Shown: piece after piece, positions 14,283 to 23,307 of the stretch
How positions within the stretch are numbered: the stretch's first letter is position 1
Layout of the letters: the number at the start of each line of letters is the position of its first letter
Assembly (NCBI GenBank): GCA_015709205.1
Contig: JACCQO010000012.1
Coordinates: 31,083 to 95,082 of the forward strand
DNA length: 64,000 nucleotides
From: Desulfovibrionaceae bacterium
GTDB taxonomy: Bacteria; Desulfobacterota; Desulfovibrionia; Desulfovibrionales; Desulfovibrionaceae
Direction of reading: 5' to 3'
Made by a program: the position numbers and the translations under genes
The notes under the pieces: generated by a model
What the model saw: the letters and a program-made list of their open reading frames with translations, nothing else
What the model was told of the DNA's origin: nothing
Databases searched by the model: none

Positions 14283-14791
14283 CGGACGAGCGCGGCAAAT
14301 GCGGCGGAGGCCGGGCCATGGACGAACGGTTCCTGATGATCGGCCAGGGCGACGTGTTCACCGCGCCCACGCGGGTGCGCACGGTCCTCGGCTCGTGCGT
14401 CTCGGTCACCTTCCACTGCCCCCAGCGCGGGGTGGGGGCCATGTTCCACGCCCTGCTGTCCCGGCGCTGCGAGTTCGAGCGCTGCGAGCGCAACAACGCC
14501 TTCCGCTACGTGGACTCGGCCATCGAGGAAACCCTCAAGAAACTGGGGCGGCTCGGCGTGACCCCGGCCATGATCCAGTGCAAGATCTTCGGCGGGGCCA
14601 ACTCCCTGGTGCGCGAGGGGTTCTGCTCGGGCCGCCGCAACGTGGAGGCTGCCTTCGAGACCCTGGAGCGACGCCATCTCCAGGTCGTGGCCACCAGCGT
14701 GGGCGGCGAACGCGGCCGCAAGCTTCTGTTTTTTCCCCACCTCGGCGACGTGTATGTCAAGCTCCTGAACAGCTCCCTCTGTCCGCTCTAG
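14279..14791 (+). CDS. cheD: CheD chemoreceptor glutamine deamidase
   Basis: This 170-aa protein belongs to the CheD family, which deamidates glutamines on methyl-accepting chemotaxis proteins and is controlled by CheC or receivers. The catalytic residues are present: Cys40 in VLGSCVSV and His57 in MFHALL. The GGAN and SVGGERGRK blocks of the fold follow. The start overlaps the stop of the receiver gene, and an alternative internal ATG lies 13 codons downstream. This active-looking copy contrasts with the CheD-like protein at 25.7 kb, which lacks both catalytic residues. Confidence 0.88.
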   Translation: MTDERGKCGGGRAMDERFLMIGQGDVFTAPTRVRTVLGSCVSVTFHCPQRGVGAMFHALLSRRCEFERCERNNAFRYVDSAIEETLKKLGRLGVTPAMIQCKIFGGANSLVREGFCSGRRNVEAAFETLERRHLQVVATSVGGERGRKLLFFPHLGDVYVKLLNSSLCPL

Positions 14792-14918
14792 CTTCGGCGC
14801 TCCGGCCCTCGGCGACCCTGCGGATCTCGGTCCGGCGTCGGCGTGCGTCCGGCGGGCGGGAAAAGGCGGAAGAAGGGCGGAAAGGCCGGGCGCGAGACGG
14901 GCCCGCAGGCGGCAGGGC

Positions 14919-15830
14919 TCAGGCGTAGCGGCGGGCCAGCAGGTCCAGGACGGCACGCGTGCCGCGCGCCAGCCGGGCGCACCGTTCGTCGGCCGTGGTG
15001 CAGGCCTGGTCCAGCAGGTCGGTCTCCAGGCCCCGGGCCAGCTCGGCCAGCCCCTGGACAAGGATGGAGAGCACCGAGCCCGCCAGCCAGTGCGCGGCCC
15101 TGGCTGTGGCCCGGGCGTCGCCGTCGCGCACAGCGGCCTCCAGGGTGCGGAGCATGGGCGGGGCCTCTTCGAGCACGCGCACGGCGAGCATGCGCGTGTC
15201 CTCCGGGCCCAGGCCGAAGCCTTCCAGCAGTTCCTCGGCGGTGCGCAGCCGCCAGCCCGCGTCCTCGACGGACGCCGGGTTTGGGGAGGCGGCCGGGGCG
15301 GGGCCGGGGAAGGATTCCGAAGAAGGGGCCGGGGACGTCCCGGGACCAGGGGCGCCGGAGGCGGCGCGGTCCAGCGCGCGCAGCAGGGCCCGCAGGTCCG
15401 GCGCGCCGCGCCCGGTCACACCCAGCACGGCGTCCGCGCCCAGGGCCGGAAAGTCGGGAGGGGACGAATCGTCGCCCTCGGTGGGGCCGTCGCCCCCGGT
15501 GGGGCCGTCGCCCCCGGTGGGGCCGTTGCCCCCGGTGGGGGCGGCATGCCCGGCCGGTTCGTCCGGCGCGGGCAGGGCCACGAATACGGGCATGCCCGCG
15601 GCGACCTCGTGGGTGGCGGATTCGCGGATGGCGCGCAGCAGGGTCGCGCAGCCGAGTCCTGCGAGGTCGGCGTGGAGCACGGCCGCGCCGATGCAGCCGC
15701 GCACCAGTTCTTGCAGCGCCGCGCGCCCGTCCGGGGCCCAGACCGCGTCATGACCGTTTGCGGCCAGGCCGCGCGCAAGGTCCTCGGCCGCGTCCCGGTC
15801 CAGGCCGGCCAGCAGAATGCGCCGTCTCAT
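14919..15830 (-). CDS. Degenerate receiver-HPt protein
   Basis: This is a protein of about 303 aa. Residues 1-115 have a receiver-like pattern (RRILLAGLDRDAAEDLA and a central strand near AAVLHADLAG), but the usual acidic pair and phosphoacceptor Asp are not clear, so this half may be a pseudo-receiver. A Gly/Pro/Asp-rich linker follows, partly encoded by 18-bp tandem repeats. The C-terminal ~100 residues are helical, with AAHWLAGSVLSI where an HPt domain would carry its phospho-His (AHxLKGS-type). It could act as the phosphotransfer partner of the hybrid kinases. ATG 15830 is chosen; an upstream TTG is also possible and neither has a good ribosome binding site. Confidence 0.65.
   Translation of the reverse strand: MRRRILLAGLDRDAAEDLARGLAANGHDAVWAPDGRAALQELVRGCIGAAVLHADLAGLGCATLLRAIRESATHEVAAGMPVFVALPAPDEPAGHAAPTGGNGPTGGDGPTGGDGPTEGDDSSPPDFPALGADAVLGVTGRGAPDLRALLRALDRAASGAPGPGTSPAPSSESFPGPAPAASPNPASVEDAGWRLRTAEELLEGFGLGPEDTRMLAVRVLEEAPPMLRTLEAAVRDGDARATARAAHWLAGSVLSILVQGLAELARGLETDLLDQACTTADERCARLARGTRAVLDLLARRYA
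15480..15533 (-). repeat. 18-bp tandem repeat (3 units) in the receiver-HPt linker
   Basis: Three consecutive 18-bp units (GGTGGGGCCGTCGCCCCC on the plus strand, one C/T variant) plus a partial unit encode a GGDGPT-type hexapeptide repeat in the linker. Length changes would stay in frame. Confidence 0.85.
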
Positions 15831-15971
15831 GGCACGATTATTCCGCAATTTCCAGCGGTTGACAAGCAGGGATCGCCCGAGCGCGCGCCGGTCGAAAGGA
15901 CGCGGCCAAGCCGGGCCGTGCGGCCCGGTTCCCGGGTGCGCCTCGCCGCGCGGGGGCGTTTCGGGCGCGGC

Positions 15972-16241
15972 CTACGCGTTGGTGCTGACCACCAGTCCGG
16001 TGGCCTGCTCGAAGTTCTTGACCAGCGAGGTCTGGAAATCGCTGTGGTAGACGTTCTCCACGCTCTTGGGAAGGAAGGCGTTGGGGTCGCCGGTGAATTC
16101 CGAGGTGAAGGTCATGGCCTTCTGCAGGGCCCGCTGGTTGTCGCTGGCGATGGAGTGGCTGATGGTGGCCATGCGGATGATGCCGTTCCACAGGGATTGG
16201 TTGCTCATGGGCCTGGGAAGGCTGAAGGAGGGGCTGCTCAT
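15972..16241 (-). CDS. Small protein of unknown function (89 aa)
   Basis: I do not recognise this protein. The ATG at 16241 follows AGGGAGA at a good distance. The product is Ser/Asn/Thr-rich for such a GC-rich genome, with SLWNGIIRMATISHSIASDN near the N-terminus, a helical middle, and a conserved-looking C-terminus ending LVVSTNA. There is no signal peptide. The amphipathic helices and small size resemble secreted or structural small proteins, but that is only an impression. It stands 71 bp downstream of the diguanylate cyclase gene on the same strand and could be co-transcribed with it. Confidence 0.6.
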   Translation of the reverse strand: MSSPSFSLPRPMSNQSLWNGIIRMATISHSIASDNQRALQKAMTFTSEFTGDPNAFLPKSVENVYHSDFQTSLVKNFEQATGLVVSTNA

Positions 16242-16312
16242 GGTCGGTCTCCCTGGGCGCGGTCCGTCGCCGCGCGTGCTGCTGAAGACGGTCCCTGTCG
16301 AAGGCGGCCGCG

Positions 16313-17137
16313 TCATTCCTTGACGCGGCATTCCACGGGTGTGTCCTGGTCCACTCCGATGCCCGGCACTTCCTGGATCATCACGACCTTGTTCCGGCCG
16401 GTCTGCTTGGCGTGGTACATGGCGCGGTCCGCGAGCACGAAGAGGCCGTGCGGGACCTTGGCCGGAAAGGCGTCGGTGCAGGCCACGCCGATGGAAGCAT
16501 TAATATGGAGAATCCGGCCGTCGTCAAGAGGCACTTCGGTGGCGGAGATGGCGCGCCAGATGCGCTCTGCCAGGACGCGGCCGCCGTGGCAGTCGGTCTG
16601 GGGCATGATCACGGCGATCTCCTCGCCGCCGATGCGGGCCACGATGTCGCCCTCGCGCACCTGGACGGTGATGGTGTGTGCCACGGCCGCGAGCACGGCG
16701 TCACCGGCCTTGTGCCCGTAGGTGTCGTTGACGCGCTTGAAGTGGTCCAGATCGATGATCGCCAGGCCCAGCGAGGACTTGTAGCGCAAGGCGTTGGCGA
16801 ACTCCCGGTCGAAGGTGACGTGGAACATGCGCGTGTTGAACAGGCCGGTGAGGTCGTCGACCATGCTCAGGTGCGCGAAGTTCTCCTCGGCCTTGCCGAG
16901 CACGTAGCCGAAGGCCGCGAACACGGTCATGGTTCCCAGGCACATGTAGGCGAACAGGGACAGCTGGTAGGAGGGGGGCACGAGGCGGTGCAGGCTGAGG
17001 GCGCGTTCGAGGAAGATCCAGCCCAGGGGCGCGCCGAGTCCCAGCACCCCCCCCTGGATCATGCGGCGCAGGCGCGAGGGCGCCTGCCGCTGCACCATGT
17101 ACTTGTCCACTGTTCGTGTCATGCGTTCGGCCAGCAT
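16313..17137 (-). CDS. Membrane diguanylate cyclase (GGDEF domain)
   Basis: This protein is about 274 aa and should make c-di-GMP from GTP. Two membrane helices occupy roughly residues 28-47 and 58-80, with a very short periplasmic loop. The GGDEF domain begins after SMVDDLTGLFN. The signature reads GGEEI (about 170-174) in place of GGEEF, and the product-inhibition I-site RxxD is present as REGD five residues upstream. The start is uncertain: ATG 17137 is chosen, with an alternative ATG at 17122 and a frame-open TTG at 17161. The Ile in the last signature position is uncommon, and activity should not be assumed. Confidence 0.82.
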   Translation of the reverse strand: MLAERMTRTVDKYMVQRQAPSRLRRMIQGGVLGLGAPLGWIFLERALSLHRLVPPSYQLSLFAYMCLGTMTVFAAFGYVLGKAEENFAHLSMVDDLTGLFNTRMFHVTFDREFANALRYKSSLGLAIIDLDHFKRVNDTYGHKAGDAVLAAVAHTITVQVREGDIVARIGGEEIAVIMPQTDCHGGRVLAERIWRAISATEVPLDDGRILHINASIGVACTDAFPAKVPHGLFVLADRAMYHAKQTGRNKVVMIQEVPGIGVDQDTPVECRVKE

Positions 17138-17210
17138 ACCCCACGCGTCGCGTGCGGGCAATGGCGTTGGACACGAAAGGGGTGTCGCGGGCGTCGAAGG
17201 GGGAGGGCGG

Positions 17211-17960
17211 TCAGGCCATCCAGGCCTTGGCCAGGGTGAACATGTCCTCGTACTCCAGGCGGTCGCGCAGGGCCCGACACATGCAGATGCTCAGGTCGGC
17301 CTTGCGGCCCACGGCGGCGAGGATGGCGTCGCGGTGCACGCGCATGCGTTTGCGCACCAGGGGGGCGTCGAAGCCGTCGATGACCAGGGAAAGCCCGTCC
17401 ACGAAGAAGGAGGAGTTGACGAAGCGGAAGTAGCCCTGGCAGGCCTCGCGGCCTTCTCGGCGCGCGAGCATGACGTAGAAGAGCAGGGTGACCATGAGCT
17501 GGTCGGGCTTGATGTGGTGGTCCACATTGAAATACACGGAATGGTCGGCCTTGGGGTCCGCGGGCACCTTGGCCAGTTCCTGGGCCAGGCGGAAGGCCTC
17601 CTGCTCGGTCAGCGGGGTGCGGTCGAACTGCGCGGTCATCTTGGCCAGGGTCTTGCGCGGGTTCTCGGCCACGGCGATGTCCAGCAGGGCCATGCGCATG
17701 AGGTCCAGGCGCACGGCCAGGCCGTCCAGACATGTCTGGCGGCGGGCCTGGGCCGCGGCGGCGAAACGCTCGGCGTCCAGGTTGGACAGGCACGCCTCCA
17801 GCAGGTAGCGCACAAAGGGCTCGGGCGTGTACTCGGCCTCCTCGGCCAGGGCCTTGATGTTGCGCTTGCCCACCAGCTTCTTGAGCGACAGCCAGTAGGC
17901 GGCCAGCCCCTCCAGGGGCATTTCCACGAGGTCTATGTTGCGGTCGGGTTCGTCGCTCAT
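17211..17960 (-). CDS. Conserved-looking cytoplasmic protein, unknown function
   Basis: This 249-aa protein is not recognised. The start at 17960 gives MSDEPDRN. It is mostly helical, with a middle segment DHSVYFNVDHHIKPDQLMV and a segment ESCQGYF-like in style (ACQGYFRFVNSSFFVDG). There is no signal peptide, clear membrane span or metal motif beyond a His pair in VDHH. It is flanked by the diguanylate cyclase gene (same strand, 73 bp apart) and a divergent ferredoxin-nitroreductase. A regulatory role is possible from its neighbours, but nothing in the sequence proves it. Confidence 0.65.
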   Translation of the reverse strand: MSDEPDRNIDLVEMPLEGLAAYWLSLKKLVGKRNIKALAEEAEYTPEPFVRYLLEACLSNLDAERFAAAAQARRQTCLDGLAVRLDLMRMALLDIAVAENPRKTLAKMTAQFDRTPLTEQEAFRLAQELAKVPADPKADHSVYFNVDHHIKPDQLMVTLLFYVMLARREGREACQGYFRFVNSSFFVDGLSLVIDGFDAPLVRKRMRVHRDAILAAVGRKADLSICMCRALRDRLEYEDMFTLAKAWMA

Positions 17961-18092
17961 GGTCCTGCTCTGCGCGTCCTGCCGCCCAGCCCGGTGGGCG
18001 TTCGGGCGGGGCGGGCCCGGAACCGGGATGGTGCTGCGGCATTTTCTTTTTTCAGCCAACCCGTTATTAGCAGTCCCATGGAAGGAAGGCAA

Positions 18093-19139
18093 ATGGCGCG
18101 ACGCCCCGAACGGACTCCCGAAGGACCCCCTGAAGGACGCGAACCGAACGGCGCACAGCTGGAGGCGGAGACCGCGCGGGAAGAGGGCGGAGACCCCGGG
18201 GACCGCGTGGGCCGTATTCGCGTGGACGCCGAGACCTGCACGGGGTGCGGGCTGTGCGTGCGGCTGTGCCCCTCCGGGGCCCTGGCCCTGGATCCGGACG
18301 GCGGGGGCGCCGCCGCGCAGACGCGGCCCTGCATCCTCTGCGGCCACTGCGAGGCCGCGTGCCCGGCCGGGGCCGTGCGCGTGGAGGCGCTGTGCGACGA
18401 AGCCTCGGACTTCGCCACCTTTGCCGCGCCCGGGGGCTGGCTGCCCTACGGCCGGGCCGACCTGCCCGCCCTGGCGCAGCTGATGCGCTCGCGCCGCTCC
18501 TGCAGGGCGTTCCGCGACGAACCCGTGGCCCCGGCGCTGCTCGAGGACCTGGTGCGCCTGGGTGTGAGCGCGCCCTCGGGCACCAACAGCCAGGCCTGGA
18601 CCTTCGCCCTGTTGGAGGACCGCGCCGCGGTGCTGGCCCTGGGCCGGGCCGTGGGCGGGTTCTTTCGCCGCCTGGAGCGGCTGGCCGCGCGCCGCTGGCT
18701 GTGCGCGGCCCTGCAGCTCGCGGGCCGGGGCGAACTGGCCCGCTACCGGCGCGAGTATTCGCCCCGCGTGCGCGAGGCTCTGGAGGCCTTCGACCGCGAG
18801 GGCCGGGACATGCTCTTTCACGGGGCCCCGGCCGTGATCGTGGTCGGCTCGCGCGCGCCCGGGGAGGTTCCGGCGAGCTGCCCGGCCGAGGACGCGCTGC
18901 TGGCCTGCCAGAACATGCTCCTGGGCGCGCACGCCATGGGGCTGGGCACGTGCCTGGTGGGCTACGCCGTGGAGGCGCTCCGGCGCGACGCCGGGGCGCG
19001 TGCGGCGGCGGGCCTTGCCCCGGGCGAGGGCGTGCACGCGGTGCTGGCCGTGGGCTGGCCCGCGGTGGCCTTTGCCCGGCCCGCGCGGCGCAAGCCCTTT
19101 GCCCTGCGCCGGGTGCGCGGCGCGGGCGGGGAGGGGTGA
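18093..19139 (+). CDS. Ferredoxin-nitroreductase fusion
   Basis: This 348-aa flavoenzyme joins an N-terminal 2x[4Fe-4S] ferredoxin domain (CTGCGLCVRLCP and CILCGHCEAACP, residues ~48-95) to an FMN-dependent nitroreductase domain (~125-345; RSRRSCRAFRDEPV, SGTNSQAW, and a C-terminal GLGTCLVGY). Electrons probably pass from the clusters to FMN for reduction of an unknown substrate. The ATG at 18093 is chosen because AAGGAAGG lies directly upstream; an ATG at 18078 is in frame. A paralogue with a different first cluster motif lies at 59.1 kb. Such fusions are common in strict anaerobes. Confidence 0.88.
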   Translation: MARRPERTPEGPPEGREPNGAQLEAETAREEGGDPGDRVGRIRVDAETCTGCGLCVRLCPSGALALDPDGGGAAAQTRPCILCGHCEAACPAGAVRVEALCDEASDFATFAAPGGWLPYGRADLPALAQLMRSRRSCRAFRDEPVAPALLEDLVRLGVSAPSGTNSQAWTFALLEDRAAVLALGRAVGGFFRRLERLAARRWLCAALQLAGRGELARYRREYSPRVREALEAFDREGRDMLFHGAPAVIVVGSRAPGEVPASCPAEDALLACQNMLLGAHAMGLGTCLVGYAVEALRRDAGARAAAGLAPGEGVHAVLAVGWPAVAFARPARRKPFALRRVRGAGGEG

Positions 19140-19287
19140 GCGGTCCGCGCGCGGACCAAAACGTCATTATTTTCTACGCGGAACGGGCTTCGTGGGCCAA
19201 GCATCGGTGGCGTCCCGCGGGCGAATCGGATACACTGCGCCAAACAACCTCATTCAGGCGCCTTGCGCCGTCCCGATAGGGGGAAAC

Positions 19288-20274
19288 ATGTCAGGCGAAC
19301 GCCAACTCGCGCTCACGGAAGTCGGCACCAACGAAGTCGAGATCATGGTCTTCTTCCTGGACCTGACCGAAAAGGGCCGGGTCTACCGTGCCTATTTCGG
19401 CGTCAACGTGGCCAAGGTGCTGAAGATCATGCGCATTCCCGATATGACCATGAACCCGCCGGAGAAGTCGCACCAGGCGGTGCAGGGCGCGTTCAACTTC
19501 AAGGACCGCGACCGGGTCATCCCCCTGGTGGATCTGGCCGCGTACCTGGGCGCGGTCAAGGTGGAGGACTCCGAGGAAAAGGTCATCATCACCGAGTTCA
19601 ACGAGGTCATGACCTCCTTCATCGTCACCGGCGTCACGCGCATCCACCGGCTGAGCTGGCGCGACATCGAAAAGCCCGACCGGCTCGTGGACCGCTACAG
19701 CGAGCACGCCTTCACCGGCGTGGTGCGCATCGACGAGACCGTGGTCTTCATCCTCGACCTGGAAAAGGTCGTCATCGAGCTCAATCCCCGGTCGGCGCTG
19801 GCGTTTTACGGCACCGAGCAGGGGCAGATCATCGCCGACCGGGACATCCACATCCTGCACGTGGACGATCAGAACCTGGTGCGCAAGATGGTCAAGCGCT
19901 CCCTGGAGAACAACGCGCGCTTCCACGTGCATTCGGCAGAGAGCGGCGAGGACGCCCTGAACTGGCTGCGCGCCCGGCTGGAGGACGCCCGGCGCGAGGG
20001 CAGGCAGTTGGAGGAATACGTGGACGTGATCATCTCCGACGTGGAGATGCCGGTCATGGACGGCTTCACCCTGTGCAGCAAGGTCAAGAAGGATCCGGAC
20101 CTGCGTTCGGTGCCGCTGTTCCTGTTCTCCTCGCTGATCACCGAGGAGACCATGCACAAGGGCGAGTCCGTGGGCGCGGATGGGCAGTTCCCCAAGCCCC
20201 AGACCGAGGGCATGGTCTACGAGATGATGACCACCCTGGCGCGCAAGGTGGTGGGCGAGGACGTGGACGCCTGA
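19288..20274 (+). CDS. cheV: CheV-type chemotaxis coupling protein
   Basis: This 328-aa protein has a CheW-like coupling domain (~12-175; FGVNVAKVLKIMRIP and the IPLVDLAAYLG block) fused to a C-terminal receiver (~190-320). The receiver has HVDDQNLV, the phosphoacceptor in IISDVEMPVMDG near residue 256 and KPQTEG in the lysine motif. CheV couples CheA to chemoreceptors and tunes signalling through its own phosphorylation. The ATG at 19288 is preceded by AGGGGGAA. No cheA, cheW or receptor gene is in the window, so it is probably a stand-alone cheV. Downstream lies an A/T-rich stretch that could terminate transcription. Confidence 0.9.
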   Translation: MSGERQLALTEVGTNEVEIMVFFLDLTEKGRVYRAYFGVNVAKVLKIMRIPDMTMNPPEKSHQAVQGAFNFKDRDRVIPLVDLAAYLGAVKVEDSEEKVIITEFNEVMTSFIVTGVTRIHRLSWRDIEKPDRLVDRYSEHAFTGVVRIDETVVFILDLEKVVIELNPRSALAFYGTEQGQIIADRDIHILHVDDQNLVRKMVKRSLENNARFHVHSAESGEDALNWLRARLEDARREGRQLEEYVDVIISDVEMPVMDGFTLCSKVKKDPDLRSVPLFLFSSLITEETMHKGESVGADGQFPKPQTEGMVYEMMTTLARKVVGEDVDA

Positions 20275-20370
20275 GGGACTCGCCCGGTTTTCGGCAGCGG
20301 GGGTCCGGCGTTGGGTGGTGAGAAAAAAATCACGTTTTTTTCTTCGGCGACGGTGTAATATCCTGCCGGA

Positions 20371-23157
20371 ATGAACGCAATCCCGAACCTGTCGCGGATC
20401 GATCCGCCGCGGCGTTGCAATCGGGCGTCAAGCCCGGCGGCATCGCAGCGTCCCGGCGCCTGTCGCGCGCGGGCCCTGTGCTGCCCCGGCCGCCCGCGGC
20501 CGCGGGCGGCGTTCGCGTTTCTGGCCGCGCTGGCGGTCCTGGCGGTCCTGGCGGTCCTGGCGTCCCGTCCCCGCGAGGCCCTGGCCGAGCCGGAAACGAC
20601 CGGGCGCGGACTGGTGGTCGGGGTCTACAACAATCCCCCCCTGGTTTTTCGCACTTCCGACGGCGTGGTGCAGGGGTTGATCATCGACGTGCTGGAGTGG
20701 ATCGCCCCGCGCGAAGGCTGGACACTGCGCTTTCGCTTCGGCACCTGGGCCGACCTCGTGCAGGGGCTGGAAGACGGCAGCATCGATCTGGTCGGCGACA
20801 TCGCCCTCACCCACGACCGGGCCCAGCGCTTTCGCTTCAGCAACCAGACCGTGGTGACCAACTGGAGCCAGGTCTACGCCCGGCCGGGCAGCGGCGTGAG
20901 CACGGTCTTCGATCTGGCCGGGGCGCGCGTGGCCGTGCTGGACGCCGACGTGCACGGCGGCAACTTCGACGAACTCATGGCCCGGTTTCAGGTGCCCTAC
21001 ACGCCCGTGGCGACGTCCTCCTACAGGGAGGCCGTCGAACAGGTGCACTCCGGCCAAGCCAAGGCCGCGGTGCTCAATCGCATCTTCGCCGACTACCTCT
21101 CCGCGACCTCCGGCCTGGTGGCAACGCCCGTGCTCTTCGACCCCATCGGCATCCGGTTCGCCGCGCCCACCACGGGCGACCCCGCGGTGCTGGCGGCCCT
21201 GGACCGCCATCTGGCGCAACTCAAGGCCGACCCGCATTCCCCGTACTTCCGCTTCCGGGAGCGCTGGATGTCCGGGGACGAGCGGCCGTACAGGATGCCG
21301 GACTGGCTCCGGCGCACCCTGCCCGTGGCGGGCGGCCTGCTGGTGGCCGCCGTGGCCTGGGCCCTGGTGCTCCGCGCCCAGGTGCGCCACAGCACCGCCC
21401 AGCTCCGGCGGCGCACGCGCGAACTGGAATGGCAGGTCTCCGAGCGCCGCGCGGCCGAGGCGCGGCTGCGCGATTCCCAGGCCAACTACCGCGCCCTGGT
21501 GGAAGGCTCCATCCAGCCAACGGCCATCGTGGCCTGGGACCCGGTCCGGTTTCTCTACGTGAACAGGGCCATGTGCGATTTCATGGAGCGCGGCGAAGAG
21601 GAACTGCTGGCCATGGCCGGCGATGCCCTGTGGGTCCCCTTGCACCCGGAGGAGCGCGAAACGCTCAGCCGGCGGCACGAGCGGCACAGGACCGACGGGA
21701 CGCTAATGGACCGTTGCGAGGTGCGCGTGCTGGGCCTGGGCGGCGAGGTCCGCTGGGGCGACGTGCTCGCCGCGCGGGTCACGTATGCGGACCAGCCCGC
21801 CATGCAGGTCACGCTCATGGATGTGACCGCCCGCAAGCGCGTCGAGGCCGAGCTGCGCGAGGCCAAGGAGGCCGCCGAGGCGGCCAGCCGCTCCAAGAGC
21901 GAGTTCCTGGCGACCATGAGCCACGAGCTGCGCACCCCGCTCAACGGGATCATGGGCATGCTCCAGGTGGCGCGCATGACCGCCGACGGGGCCGAACGCG
22001 AGGAGTCCCTGGCCACGGCCCTGAGCGTCAGCCGCCATCTGCTCACGATCATCGGCGACATCCTCGACCTCTCCAAGATCGAGGCGGGCAAGATGGACAT
22101 CGCCCGGGAGCCGTTCTCCGTGCGCGCGGTCATGGAGTCCGTGGTCGGGAGCTTTGGGCCCCAGGCACGGGAAAAGAGGCTGGAGCTGGAATGGGAGGTG
22201 GCCAGGGACGTGCCCGCGTTGCTGCTCGGCGACGGCGTGCGCTTGCGCCAGATCCTCTTCAACCTGGTGGGCAACGCCCTCAAGTTCACGGAGCAGGGCC
22301 GGATCCGCATCGAGTGCGACTGGCTGCCGGGGCGCGGCCGTCCCGGGGCGGCTCCGGCCGGGGAGCCGGACGCGGACGGGGACGCCGCCGGGGACGCTGG
22401 GGACAGGGACGGGGATGCGGGGCGGCTGCTCGTTTCGGTCGCGGACACGGGCATGGGCATCCCGCGCGACAAGCTCGACCGGGTCTTCGAGAGCTTCACC
22501 CAGGCCGACGGCTCCCTGGCGCGACGTTTTCAGGGCACGGGGCTGGGGCTGGGCATTGTGCGTCGTCTTGTGACCCTGATGGGCGGTACCGTGGGCATCG
22601 ATTCCGAGGAGGGCGAGGGCACCCTGATCTACTTCCACGTGGCCGTGACGGCGGTGCGGGACGCGTCCGCCGTGCGCGCGGCCCTCGGGGGGGCGGACGC
22701 GGATCGCACCGTGCCGCCCGCCGGGCTGGCGCGCAGGATGCGCGTGCTCATCGCCGAGGACGACGTGGTCAGCCGTTTGGCCGTCAGGCGCATGGTGACC
22801 CGGCTCGGGCACGAGCCCCAGGCCGTGGATTCCGGCATCGCGGCCCTGGCCGCCCTGGGGCGCGAACGTTTCGACTGCCTGCTGCTGGACATCCAGATGC
22901 CCGGACTGGACGGGCTGCAGACCGTGGCGCGCGTGCGCGAGCGCGAAGCCGCCGCCGGAGGCCCGCGGCTGCCGGTGGTGGCCCTCACGGCCCATTCCAT
23001 GCGCGGCGACCGGGAGCGTTTCCTGGCCGCGGGCATGGACGACTACCTCTCCAAGCCCCTGGAGTTCGAGGCCCTGCGCCGTGTGCTCGACCGCCTGGCC
23101 GCCACCCCGTCGCCCACCGCCAAGCAGCGCACCGCCAAGCAGCGCACGGTCAAGTAG
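20371..23157 (+). CDS. Hybrid histidine kinase with periplasmic SBP_bac_3 sensor
   Basis: This 928-aa kinase has an Arg/Pro-rich N-terminal leader, a hydrophobic signal segment (~48-65) and a periplasmic solute-binding domain of the amino-acid family 3 type (~80-305; [30 protein letters not shown]). A membrane helix (~317-336), a coiled region and a PAS domain (~365-490) follow. HisKA has H518 in [11 protein letters not shown], the HATPase domain contains a Gly/Asp-rich insert before DTGMGIP, and the receiver carries D840 in [11 protein letters not shown]. It probably binds an amino acid or similar small solute outside the inner membrane. The C-terminus is encoded by 15-bp tandem repeats, and the stop codon lies inside the third copy. 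Confidence 0.93.
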   Translation: MNAIPNLSRIDPPRRCNRASSPAASQRPGACRARALCCPGRPRPRAAFAFLAALAVLAVLAVLASRPREALAEPETTGRGLVVGVYNNPPLVFRTSDGVVQGLIIDVLEWIAPREGWTLRFRFGTWADLVQGLEDGSIDLVGDIALTHDRAQRFRFSNQTVVTNWSQVYARPGSGVSTVFDLAGARVAVLDADVHGGNFDELMARFQVPYTPVATSSYREAVEQVHSGQAKAAVLNRIFADYLSATSGLVATPVLFDPIGIRFAAPTTGDPAVLAALDRHLAQLKADPHSPYFRFRERWMSGDERPYRMPDWLRRTLPVAGGLLVAAVAWALVLRAQVRHSTAQLRRRTRELEWQVSERRAAEARLRDSQANYRALVEGSIQPTAIVAWDPVRFLYVNRAMCDFMERGEEELLAMAGDALWVPLHPEERETLSRRHERHRTDGTLMDRCEVRVLGLGGEVRWGDVLAARVTYADQPAMQVTLMDVTARKRVEAELREAKEAAEAASRSKSEFLATMSHELRTPLNGIMGMLQVARMTADGAEREESLATALSVSRHLLTIIGDILDLSKIEAGKMDIAREPFSVRAVMESVVGSFGPQAREKRLELEWEVARDVPALLLGDGVRLRQILFNLVGNALKFTEQGRIRIECDWLPGRGRPGAAPAGEPDADGDAAGDAGDRDGDAGRLLVSVADTGMGIPRDKLDRVFESFTQADGSLARRFQGTGLGLGIVRRLVTLMGGTVGIDSEEGEGTLIYFHVAVTAVRDASAVRAALGGADADRTVPPAGLARRMRVLIAEDDVVSRLAVRRMVTRLGHEPQAVDSGIAALAALGRERFDCLLLDIQMPGLDGLQTVARVREREAAAGGPRLPVVALTAHSMRGDRERFLAAGMDDYLSKPLEFEALRRVLDRLAATPSPTAKQRTAKQRTVK

Positions 23158-23190
23158 CGCACGGTCAAGTAGCGCACGGTCAAGTAGCGC
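23116..23190 (+). repeat. 15-bp tandem repeat (5 units) spanning the kinase stop codon
   Basis: Five contiguous 15-bp units run ACCGCCAAGCAGCGC (two copies) then ACGGTCAAGTAGCGC (three copies). In the later copies CAG has become TAG, so the kinase stop (23155-23157) is in copy 3. Copies 4 and 5 are untranslated. Confidence 0.92.
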
Positions 23191-23307
23191 ACGGGCCGGG
23201 CGCGTTCAGCGCCGCGGCCCCCTTCCCACGGATTGCCCCGCCCGGGCGGGGCTGCTATACCCTGTCCGTCGGGCCCGGCACCGCCGCGGCGCGGCATGGG
23301 AATCCGC

